Position numbers and translations under genes: made by a program
In this document: piece after piece, positions 14,973-24,600 of the stretch
How the letters are laid out: each line of letters opens with the position of its first letter
Numbering within the stretch: position 1 is the stretch's first letter
Notes under the pieces: generated by a model
Told to the model about the DNA's origin: nothing
What the model saw: the letters and a program-made list of their open reading frames with translations, nothing else
The model's database searches: none
Assembly: GCF_030463565.1 (NCBI RefSeq)
Contig: NC_134643.1
Coordinates: forward strand, 77,063,721 to 77,127,720
Origin: Pelecanus crispus
Taxonomy: Eukaryota; Chordata; Aves; Pelecaniformes; Pelecanidae
Direction: 5' to 3'
DNA length: 64,000 bases

Positions 14973-15540
14973 TGCTGGTTTTGGCTGGGATAGAGTTAAT
15001 TTTCTTCCTAGTAGCTGGCATAGTGCTGTGTTTTGGATTTAGTAGGAGAATAATGCTGATAACACACTGGTGTTTTAGTTGTTGCTAAGTACTGCTTATG
15101 CTAGTCAAGGACATTTTCAGCTTCCCATGCCACGTGCACAGGAAGCTGGGAGGGGGCACAGCCAGAATAGTTGATCCAAACTGACCAAAGGGCTATTCCA
15201 TACCATATGACGTCATGCTCAGCATATAAACTGGGGGGGGGTGGCCAGGGAGCAGTGATCACTGCTCGGGAACTGTCTGGGTATCGGTCGGCGGGTGGTG
15301 AGCAATTGCATTGTGCATCACTTGCTTTGTATATCATTATTATTATTATCATTATTATACTGTTATTATTACTACTACTATTTTACTTTATTTTATTTCA
15401 ATTATTAAACTGTTCTTATCTCAACCCAGGAGTTTTTCTCTCTCTTACTCCTCTGATTCTCTCCCCCATCCCACTGGGGCAGGGGGAGTGAGGGAATGGT
15501 TGCATGGTGCTTAGCTGCTGGCTGGGGCTAAACCACGACA
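14973..15540 (+). repeat. Endogenous retrovirus 5' LTR
   Basis: This 568-bp element begins TG (14973) and ends CA (15540) and is followed eight bases later by a primer-binding site, which fixes both borders and orientation. Inside are a CRE palindrome TGACGTCA (15208-15215), a TATA-like AGCATATAAA (15221-15230), a G-run, a TTATT/ACT microsatellite (about 15334-15400) and an ATTAAA polyadenylation hexamer (15404-15409). The opening GTTTTGGCTGGGATAGAGTT is the familiar start of a common avian ERV LTR. The U3, R and U5 parts look intact, so promoter activity is possible. Confidence 0.85.
15208..15230 (+). promoter_or_regulatory. LTR promoter: CRE and TATA box
   Basis: A perfect CREB/ATF palindrome TGACGTCA lies 9 bp upstream of ATATAAA (15224-15230). 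The pair forms a compact core promoter in the LTR, and transcription would begin roughly 25-30 bp downstream. Both elements are unmutated although the internal part of the provirus is decayed. Confidence 0.6.
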
Positions 15541-15548
15541 GTCCTTTT

Positions 15549-15566
15549 TGGTGCCCAACCTGGGGC
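15549..15566 (+). other. Retroviral primer-binding site, lysine tRNA type
   Basis: TGGTGCCCAACCTGGGGC matches the complement of the 3' end of tRNA-Lys(CTT) at 16 of 18 positions, and the match continues (TCGAA) into the T-loop complement. It sits 8 bp after the LTR end. It identifies the unit as a 5' LTR plus internal sequence rather than a solo LTR. Confidence 0.75.
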
Positions 15567-15867
15567 TCGAAGGGTTTGAGATAATAACAGATTAACCAGA
15601 GTGTATTAAGGAATCTTTTAACAGTTGCCGGTCATGATATTAGTTCATCTGATCGGTGCCATGTTCTTTTTTTCGCTGTGCATGTTAAAGCTTGGTATTG
15701 GTTTGTGCAGTGTGCTATGCTCTGCAGTGATTAATGATGTTTTGCTTGGGAGATTCCTTATTAGAACACTGACCTTGAGCATTATTTGGTATTTGAGTTT
15801 CGTACTTTGGGTATCACCTCATGGAGAGAATTAGCAGTTATACCTCTTCCTCTGAGAGGTTTGTTGT

Positions 15868-15918
15868 GGAGGAAATACCAAATGGCACTTCGCTACCTTC
15901 TTCCATGGTATTTCCTCC
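15868..15918. repeat. 13-bp perfect inverted repeat
   Basis: GGAGGAAATACCA (15868-15880) and TGGTATTTCCTCC (15906-15918) are exact reverse complements separated by 25 bases. The stem lies in the ERV leader, between the hydrophobic frame and the gag-like remnant, and would form a stable RNA hairpin. Confidence 0.8.
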
Positions 15919-16150
15919 TTCATTACAATGACTTTTCAGTATCTTAAACATCCCTGGGCAGTTAAGATACTTCTATTGATACTTCTTGGGGATATTGTTT
16001 AGGTTTTGACAAAGGTTAGTAAGCAATTTAAGAATATCATCCAGAGATCTGCCCCAAGGCTGGATAGTTATGAGTGGCAGGGTGTGTGGGATAGTATGGG
16101 CAATTACCTAGGACAATTACTTAAATGGGATAAATCTGGATAGAGGATTT

Positions 16151-19100
16151 CCACACTATGAAAACTGTGAACTGTAGGGAATATGGGGATCAGAGATAAG
16201 GTGCAGATTTAATTTCCTTGTTTTGAAATACCCTGGTTTATCCTACAGCATCTAAAGAAGCCTCAGGTGGGTGTGAAGAACTGGATGGGATAACATTACA
16301 CTAAGCCTATCTTCACAGATCTTTAGAAATGCCTGGGTCTATTTATGGCTGCTTGACACTCACTTAGCTTGTAAAAGAAGCAATATTGCTAACCTCAGAG
16401 ACTAAACTTCATAAATTCATAAATCCACAACACAGGGTAAGTTGTAGAAAGAGTGCTTTTATGCTACCCATCTAATTTGTCTTAAAACCATCCCACAGGT
16501 TTGCTTCTTTTCTATGCCCATGCAGTCTCTGTCTTTGCTGTCAGGATTGCTACTAGCAGCACATAATGCAGTGGCTTCTCTACTACAGACTAAACTGAGA
16601 CCTACGAACAGGTTGCAATCAGCTTGCGACAACAACTGGGTCATAACAATCCACACTGCTGACACACAGGTGAGAGAGCCTTTGCAATTAAAATCCAGTC
16701 ATTAGCATCCCCACTGCCAGAGCCATTCAGTCTCAGCACTGAGCATGACTGCAGAGCTACCTAGAGTGCAGTGGAAGAAAACGAGAAAACAAAAGGGTAC
16801 CAGGAGAGACTGCCTGCTCCATCTTCTCTCTAACAGTAATCTAGAGTGTCACTTGTTCCTGAGCTATTCCAGATGACCTGAAATGCAGTGAGGAGGATAT
16901 CAACATTAATTCTGCACTAGTATTCTGACAATTGACTGTGTGCCTGCACCCAGCTTGTTTGGACTGTTTCTATTTCGTTGTTTAAAAAAATACCTTGGAA
17001 CATAACAACAGTTACCACAGAAGAACCAAACCAAAAGGCAAAAGGATTGCTTATCAACTGTAGGATCTTGCTGATTTGAAATCTGGATTTTAAATGTATA
17101 TGCACCAGTTCGCTAGGACTCCTCATGAGAAAAAATTGTGGAGACCACTACGGTGGAGAAAGGGCCAGGTCAGGTGGCATCTCCTTCTGCCCTGACTCCT
17201 GCAGTCCACGTGCAGGGTCACAGATAAGCCAGCCCCTTTTCCAGTCCTCTGGATTCCCACTGAGCCCCACAGAAGAGTTTGGAAGGCAGCCAGCCTTGTC
17301 CTCTCTATCCTGCTTTCTCTCACCCACAAAGCAGACACCTGCACTGGGACGGACAGCTACACTTCTGATCTGGCCTTGTCAAGGAATTGAATGTCACTTC
17401 TCAGATACCCTAAGCTTTCCCAATGCTTATTTGGTCGGGAAAGGGCCCATTTTCCATCTAGAAAAAAGGCACTTTTTGGTCAATTATCTTCAAGGGTAAA
17501 CCCTCTTGATTATTGCAATCAGATTTTCCTTACATCAAATGCTATGAAAAACCCAATTCAAGAACAACCAAAATCACTCAGGAAGTGCTTAGTAGCAAAG
17601 GCAAAGGAGAAAGGAATGAATATTTTATAGGAATGTAATGCATACCAAGCAGCAGACTCATTTATCTTGGTATGGTTTGTTCTGGGTTTTTTTCTGCTTA
17701 GGAAACACCTGAACCAGATTGATGCCTCTTCTCCTGTCTTGAGAAGCTGAAGGTTTGAGGTCCAGCAAGTTACTCCTTTTTAAGCCAACCAGATGCCTTA
17801 CAAGTTGCCGTGTCTCCTTCCTCCTAACAGCTGGTGACTGGATACCACACCCCAGGAAATCTTACTGTTCACTAGATATGCATTTCCTCCTCCTAGAGAA
17901 AAGTAAAATTGTAACACATATTAAGATGTGAATATCTCCCTGAGATGGGCTGAACTGGGGAGGCAGATGGGATCCTCATGTGCACTTTTTCTAAGTGAAT
18001 TTTTAAAGCCTATGGTCATTGCAAGCTGCCTCACTCTATCCCAACATGGTACTTCCATCTTGCTTCAGAAATGCCTCCTCCTGGAGCCAGAGGGGCCAGA
18101 TGTTAGTCCTTTCCCACTCCATTTTTTGCTTGTGTACTAAGAGAGCAAACCGAGGAAACACATTTATTATGTTGGCAAATACTGTCCACTGGGAATTGGA
18201 AAGAAGCTCATAGGTCCTCTCAATATCAGATAGCACTCAGTACCAACCTGAGATGCATTTTATTGGGAAACCAGGAGCTTAATGTCATTATTAAGTTATC
18301 TGAGCTCAGTTCATACTCACAGATATTCCTCTACAATTAATATATAGCAGAGAACATGTTGTCTATAGGATACTTTGTGAAGGTGTTTATTAAAGTGGTG
18401 TGTATGGGAAAACCTACAAGTATAGTTATACCACTGAGGTCACAGGGATTTAACTGCCTCTATAGATGTTCCATTCAAAATAAGAGGCATTTTTTTTTCT
18501 TGTTTACTTTATGTCATTTTGAAAGTGAAACAGATTAAGCCAGAAAAAGGGCATTCTAGTTTGTAATAAGACTATCTATATAGTACACATTCAGTTATTT
18601 GATTTTACCTGCTCCAGTTTCCCACGTGCAACTACCTTTATATGGGGACCAAAACTTTTCAGTCATCAGTCTCTGGTATCTCTCAGAATCGCCTGTCTAC
18701 TCTGTGGTTTCATGACTGAGAAGTTAGGACTACATGAGCATTATGATTGTTTCAGTAAGAACGCAAGACCATAGCAAGTCAAAAGACCTTAACACCCAAA
18801 TGTTGTCTTAATAATCATCATTTTTACAGCACTGTAAATGCATATAGCATTTGGGGAAATCATTAATAACTGTCTATAACAATCACTAGCAGTAAAATTT
18901 ATAATTATCTTTGTTCTATAAGGCAATTAGCATGTGGATTGCTTGTGCATGAGAGGCCACACTGCAAAGCTACACTTGATTACTGTGTCTTCAGGGATAC
19001 TGTATGCACCCCGCTTTCAGAAGCACATCCCACGGTCCTTTAAACTGCTGTAAACTGAGCTGCTCGATTGTTTCTTACCCTGTGCAAGAACTTCTAGATC

Positions 19101-20123
19101 TGCACCTCTCTGTCTCAGCTGGTTTGGACACCTCTTCATGGCAAAATGGGCAGCGGCCAGCCCAAATGAGAGCTTCTCTTGGGAGTTAAGCTAGTGCTCT
19201 TGACAATCTGGCTTGACTGAAAGCATAACTCTATCAGGTAAAAGGATTTTGTAAGGCATACCTGAATGAAAGCTTGACTTGGCTGTGAAACAGATATATA
19301 TTTTTAGGGCTTTGCAGCACAGCTGTGACACCAGGGTTTAATGAGTTGCTACAAGTTAGCTACATTAGTGTCAAGCCAAACTTTTAACATACTGTAATCT
19401 GAAGTGTTCTTTTAAATGTCTTTTGCTGAAAATAAAGCAAGCATCCTTGTTTTCATTGGCTCTGAGAAAACTGTGTGCACAGAGTTAGTTACTGCTGATA
19501 ACATTACAGGTCACAGGATGAGCTGTTTTCTGAGCTGTGAAATTTTCACAGTGTGAACCAGCATCAAGCCCATAGTGCTAAGGGCTTCCTCCCCATAAAG
19601 CTGTAAAATATCACATAGTTGTCTTTGGCTATTGCAATAGTTCCACTAAACCCTGACTATCATGTAGCAAACCTAGAGATTAGAAAGCAAGTTACTTGGT
19701 CATGGTTTTCTTGAGTGTTCAGGTCATTTTAATTCAGCAAGTTTCTCGGGAACTGTGGGATTCGTAATGAAAAAGCATTTAATCTAGTGTCACTGAGAAA
19801 AACACTAATTCATTGCACTCTAAAGGACCTCTCATCTAAAGATAGAAAAGCCTTTTTTCAAATACTGCTGACTCACACTGCCCCTGGGAGATACGTGTTA
19901 TTACTATCATTTTACATAAGGCAAAACTGTAGCACTGATGTATTTATTTGCTTAAGTCTGTAGCTGGGCAAAGAGCCCCACTTCATGTATACAGTGAGCA
20001 GATAGGCACAAGCAATAATCCTCCAGTTTCTTTTCTTCTTTATTTCTACCTGATGAAGATAGGCTGACTAGTCTTTTTCTTACTATTACTTTTATATATA
20101 TAAATGTGTATAGCACTTTGAAG
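16151..20123. other. Non-coding stretch between the ERV and the CR1 cluster
   Basis: No exon-like segment with paired splice sites was recognised. The interval holds one MIR-like relic near 19.9 kb. A possible continuation of the ERV past 16150 could not be traced. Confidence 0.5.
19865..19995 (-). repeat. MIR-like SINE relic
   Basis: A pattern of TATTACTATCATTTTACATAAGGCAAAACTG followed by GCTTAAGTCTGTAGCTGGGCAAAGAGCCCC follows the order of the reverse-complemented MIR consensus (TTTTACAGATGAGGAAACTG, TAAGTCACACAGC, GAGCC). Identity is low. Confidence 0.4.
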
Positions 20124-20156
20124 AACCTTAACCATTATAAGTAACATAACATAACA

Positions 20157-20912
20157 AGGCCAAGGTCCTGCACTTGGCTCACAACAACCCCATGCAATGC
20201 TACCGGCTTGGGGAAGAGTGGCTGGAAAGCTGCCTGGCCAAAAAGGACCTGGGGGTGTTGGTTGACAGCCGGCTGAACATGAGCCAGCAGTGTGCCCAGG
20301 TGGCCAAGAAGGCCAACAGCATCCTGGCTTGTATCAGGAATACTGTGGCCAGCAGGAGCAGGGAGGTGATTGTCCCCCTGTATTCGGCACTGGTGAGGCC
20401 GCACCTGGAATACTGTGTCCAGTTTTGGGCCCCTCAATACAAGAAGGACATTGAGGTGCTGGAGCGTGTCCAGAGAAGGGCAATGAAGCTGGTGAAGGGT
20501 CTAGAGAACAAGTCTTATGAGGAGCAGCTGAGAGAACTGGGGTTGTTTAGCCCAGAGAAGAGGAGGCTGAGGGGAGACCTTATTGCTCTCTACAACAGCC
20601 TACAAAGGAGGTTGTAGTGAGGTGAGTGTTGGTCTCTTCTCCCACGTAGCTAGCGATAGGATGAGAGGACATGGGCTCAAGCTGTGTCAGGGGAGGTTTA
20701 GATTGGATATTAGGAAAAAGTTCTTCATGGAAAGGGTAGTCAAGCATTGGACCAGGCTGCCCAGAGAGGTGGTGGAGTCCCCATCCCTGGAGATGTTAAA
20801 AAATCCTGTAGGCATGGCACTTTGGGACATGGTTCAGTAGGCATGGTGGTGTTGGGTTGACGGTTGGACTGATAATCTTAGAGGTCCTTTCCAACCTTAG
20901 TCATTCCTAGTT
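20157..20912 (+). mobile_element. CR1 LINE, 5'-truncated, 3' end of ORF2 and 3' UTR
   Basis: The first part (20174-20617) reads as the C-terminal part of the CR1 reverse-transcriptase ORF, with the family hallmarks [33 protein letters not shown] and [18 protein letters not shown] frameshift and stop near 20610-20620 separate it from the remaining ORF end (frame of 20583-20840: [30 protein letters not shown]). The 3' UTR follows (TTGGACTGATAATCTTAGAGGTCCTTTCCAACC is recognisable around 20860-20895). The element is a dead, 5'-truncated copy, as nearly all avian CR1 copies are. Its expected ATTCTATG tail is eroded. Confidence 0.93.
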
Positions 20913-20982
20913 TTACTTTCATTAAAAAATAATCCAGCCACCAAGCCAGGAACATGAAATTAATTATTACTCTACCCTTAAC

Positions 20983-21078
20983 TGGTTTAGTGGTAGACTT
21001 GGTAGTGTTATGTTAATGGTTGGACTGGTTGATCTTAAAGGTCTTTTCCAACCTAAATGATTCTATGATTCTATGATA
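20983..21078 (+). mobile_element. CR1 LINE 3' UTR fragment
   Basis: This is a second, independent CR1 3' end: GTGGTAGACTTGGTAGTG, then GGTTGGACTGGTTGATCTTA, AAGGTCTTTTCCAACC and two copies of ATTCTATG. Only about 95 bp remain. It lies directly behind the larger CR1 copy in the same orientation. Confidence 0.88.
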
Positions 21079-21223
21079 AATACATATTGCACAATTTAAT
21101 AATTATGGCAATAATAGTAAGTTGTATATACAAGTTGATTGATGGACAAAATCCATCAATTCTTACAGCTTTTGTAACAGAACCTATGAAGTAGAGATAG
21201 GAAATTGGAATGATATTCAGCAT

Positions 21224-21369
21224 GTCCGGGTTAGCTCAGTTGGTTAGAACATGGTGCTAATAACGCCAAGTTCACAGGTTCAACCCCTGCTTACTGCAGG
21301 GGGGTTGGGCTCGATGATCTCTCAAGGTCCCTTCCAACCCAAAGCATTCTATGATTCTATGATTCTATG
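21224..21369 (+). mobile_element. tRNA-Ile-derived SINE with CR1 tail (TguSINE1-like)
   Basis: The 5' part is a degenerate tRNA-Ile: A box TAGCTCAGTTGG (21232-21243), anticodon loop CTAATAA with anticodon AAT, and B box GGTTCAACCCC (21277-21287). The acceptor stem no longer pairs. From about 21302 the sequence becomes a CR1 3' end (GGGTTGGGCTCGATGATCTC, AGGTCCCTTCCAACCC) and closes with three exact ATTCTATG units (21346-21369). This architecture is that of the passerine TguSINE1 family, mobilised by CR1. It is not a functional tRNA gene. Confidence 0.85.
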
Positions 21370-21408
21370 TCACCAGACATTTCCAACATCTGCATATCTA
21401 ACCATTAT

Positions 21409-21663
21409 AACCTTAACCATTATAAGTAACATAACATAACAAGGCCAAGGTCCTGCACTTGGCTCACAACAACCCCATGCAACGCTACCGGCTTGGGGAA
21501 GAGTGGCTGGAAAGCTGCCTGGCCAAAAAGGACCTGGGGGTGTTGGTTGACAGCCGGCTGAACATGAGCCAGCAGTGTGCCCAGGTGGCCAAGAAGGCCA
21601 ACAGCATCCTGGCTTGTATCAGGAATACTGTGGCCAGCAGGAGCAGGGAGGTGATTGTCCCCC
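21409..21663 (+). repeat. Near-identical duplicate of 20124-20378
   Basis: These 255 bp match 20124-20378 without gaps and with a single visible difference (T/C in CAATGC versus CAACGC). The copy includes 33 bp of non-CR1 flank (AACCTTAACCATTATAAGTAACATAAC and on) plus the first part of the CR1 ORF, and breaks off at TGTCCCCC. It is therefore a DNA duplication and not a second CR1 insertion. Confidence 0.9.
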
Positions 21664-24600
21664 AAATTTTTGTAGTACAAATAAAAATATAGAGAAAATA
21701 TTCCGCATTACAATGAATCATGCATCTGATATTAAGTAAAATCAAACAATCAACTCCCGGGGACGAGTCTAGAAATCAAGAAGCTTGAAAGAGGAACTTG
21801 CAACAACTCAAGTTTGAAGGTCTATGTATTTACATATAAGGGCTTCATTACTGACCCCGGATTCTAGGACTTTAGGTAGGGTAGGCAAGCAAGAGAGTCT
21901 TCAAATAGATTAAAAAATATGTCTAGGTGTGCACTTACACCTTCTTTTTCCTAGAACAACTAGTGTAAATAGAGTCCAACTTAAAGCAAACCCAAGATGC
22001 AAACATAAAGTTCTCTAGACTTGGAAGCATGTAGCTATGATCTAGTTGCAATGCCTGAATCCAGGTGCTTTGTATTTGTGGTCTGGCATAGGTCTTTCTC
22101 ACAGAAATAAGATAAAGGAATCCAACAAAATAAAGAAATTCTTGTATTCTGAATTGTGAGGGTTTTTTGAAGTCTACTGTTCTTTTCTTTGGGTTTTTTG
22201 TTTGTTTACTTTGAAAACTGAATTGTAGCAACTCTACTTACCCCTGCTGACCGAGTAGGCCGACTTCTGCCTTCCCCACTCACACAGCTGGGAACTGAAG
22301 GATTTTTCTTCTGCCTAGTTCCTGCATACAGAGTGCCTGTTGATGACAACAGTCATTATTTCCACATAGCTACTTTAAAAAGAAAGTCAGTTTAGGAAAC
22401 AAGCATGCTAACAACAAAAACCCTCTGTTTCCTCTGACCTTATGGAAAAACATTTTAAATAAAAGTCTATACAATCACATGCAAGGTCACTAGCTGTCAC
22501 TGAGATACCTTTACTTCAAAGGATCAAACTCTCTCTTGCAGACTTCCAGTTGAATTGTAGTTCAGCAAGCATTGGTTGGCCAAAATCACACTTGTGCTGG
22601 CTGTACATGTACTTCTCCAAACCCTTAGCAGCCTCTGAATAGAGATCACGTCATTTTCCTCCTCACTGTCACTTTCCCTCTAGCTGATGCTCTCAGACTA
22701 TCTGCTTTATAGCATCTCCACAAGTCTCACCGCAAAAATCAGCATGTCTTTGGCTCCCTGTTTTCACTGCCTGCTTTTCTCCATAAATTACTGGCAGGGA
22801 GGGAACAACCTTTTTCACTCCTTGACCCTGGACTTCTGTCAGTTCCTTGAGCTGTGTTCAAACCTAATCTCAGCCCTAGACATACTTTTACCATAGAATC
22901 AGCTTTTAAGTGACTCCACATTTCTACTGACACGAACACCACCTTTAAGCAAGTTCACTTAGAGATTTCATAAGTGCTGGGTATTGTTATTACATGAGAG
23001 CAATTTTCAGAAGTCAATCTCTGGACTTCATTTTATTACTCCATTATATGACTCTGTCACAGACTGTATGCTGTAATGGGCAACAAGAAGATAAAGGCCC
23101 ATCCTTAGTCATGGTTCCTGAAGGTCAGGTTGTTCTGCCAAAACTATCCAGAAGAGAATTGCTTTTTCACAGGCCAACCTGACACTTGCAAGCATAGTTT
23201 CCCCATCGCGATCAGCTTGCAAGAGAAGCAAAGTGTAATAAATGTACTTTTCATTCAGACATCTCTGCTGATATTTCCAGCGGACTTGCGTGCTTAGAAG
23301 CATTCACATCTCAAAGGCACTGCTGCTCTCCAGATTTTCCTCTCAGTGGCAACCGGAGTTTGCAAGTGCCAAATGTGTTAGCATATCTCAGCATGGTGAC
23401 AATGTTTTGTCTGGTAAGTGATGCTAATGAACACCAAGCAGGTCAGCACTACTGACTTTCTGAGGCAGTTCACAGGAGAGCCTGCTACACACACCCTACT
23501 GTCACCTCTGGTCACCCACATCAAAAGTGGCAGAGGTATTTGGGTTTCCTGCAGTCTTAAGAAAGCCTCTTATCAAACGCCACCTCTTCTCTCTCAACAG
23601 AACCATGGATAAATCTATTTGTTTTCAGTGGTGCTGAAGTATTCGCAATGTAATTTATTTGACCATGATGGAAGAAGGTGAGTTGAAAGAGCTGTACTTG
23701 TTGATATTATTTGAAGACGTGGGCAATAATCTTTAATTCCTTTCACAATTTCCATATTTGGCTCCAGAGAATTATTATTTATCCCCTTGCTTTTCCCAAG
23801 TTTTTCCCTCCTCCAAAATTCTAGGTCAGAATAACCTGTTGGTTTTTTTCCTGGAGCACCGAAAATACACAAATGCACATTACATCAGTGGCTTTTAAGC
23901 TGAAACAACAAATAGATGAGGAAATAATTTTGACAGACTGGTATCCTGCCTGGCAGGTAGGGAAACACAGTGTCAGGTCATAAGATATCAGGGCTGAGAA
24001 AGCAGTAATAAAGAAACCAGAATTACTGTGTTTCTCATAAAATGATAGTACAGCATTTGGTACATAATAAATGAAGTCAGGATATTTTGATAGCTTTCTG
24101 CCACCAGAGTGGTCTCCTTTACTGGACCATCTTGTTCCTCAGCACCGCAGAACCTTGGAATTCCAGATAAATAATCTGAATCCCCAAGAAACTGAAAAGT
24201 TATTGCAAGGTTTTGAAAGCTGCAGAAGAACTTAAGCTGGCAGAAGGCACAATAACGCACGCAAAGGTGCAGACTACCAGAGCACCTGGCTGTCAGCCAG
24301 AGTGAATGACACTGTGTTGAGCAAGCTGAGATGCTTCGCTTTGTGTCTTGGTAATGATAGGAACAGTTCATTGATCTGTACGGGTCAATTGATCTACTGG
24401 AGAAAGCAGCTGACGCAGTTTCTTACCATGGGATATCACTGTAATATCTTGTTTGACCTCTTTCTACTCAAAAAGTGCATCTATGTGTTTGTATAGCATA
24501 ATTTATAACAGCCAATTTAATTGCTTGGTCTTGTCCATAATATGTCAGCACCCTATGAGAAAAGAAATGAATCTGCAAACATTTCTCACTGCTAACTGGA

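Larger units (their letters stand above)
15541..16150 (+). mobile_element. Decayed internal region of the endogenous retrovirus
   Basis: Downstream of the LTR lie the primer-binding site, a leader and a short open frame (15625-15834, 69 codons) with two strongly hydrophobic segments. Around 16020-16140 is a stretch with a Trp/Gly-rich pattern (SYEWQGVWDSMG) that looks like an early gag remnant, ended by a stop. No protease, polymerase, envelope or 3' LTR was found, so the copy is truncated and cannot make particles. The 3' border is approximate. The 15625 frame could be a leader peptide or chance. Confidence 0.6.

Noticed and set aside
20174..20840. Functional reverse transcriptase gene
   Set aside because: It is a 5'-truncated CR1 fragment with a frameshift and stop, and no endonuclease or catalytic core.
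21224..21300. Functional tRNA-Ile(AAT) gene
   Set aside because: The acceptor stem does not pair, the T arm runs straight into a CR1 tail and no terminator follows; it is the head of a SINE.
23988..24371. 127-codon minus-strand frame with a hydrophobic end
   Set aside because: Composition is that of random AT-rich sequence; no signal peptide, family motif or splice support, and it could not be joined to LMNTD1.
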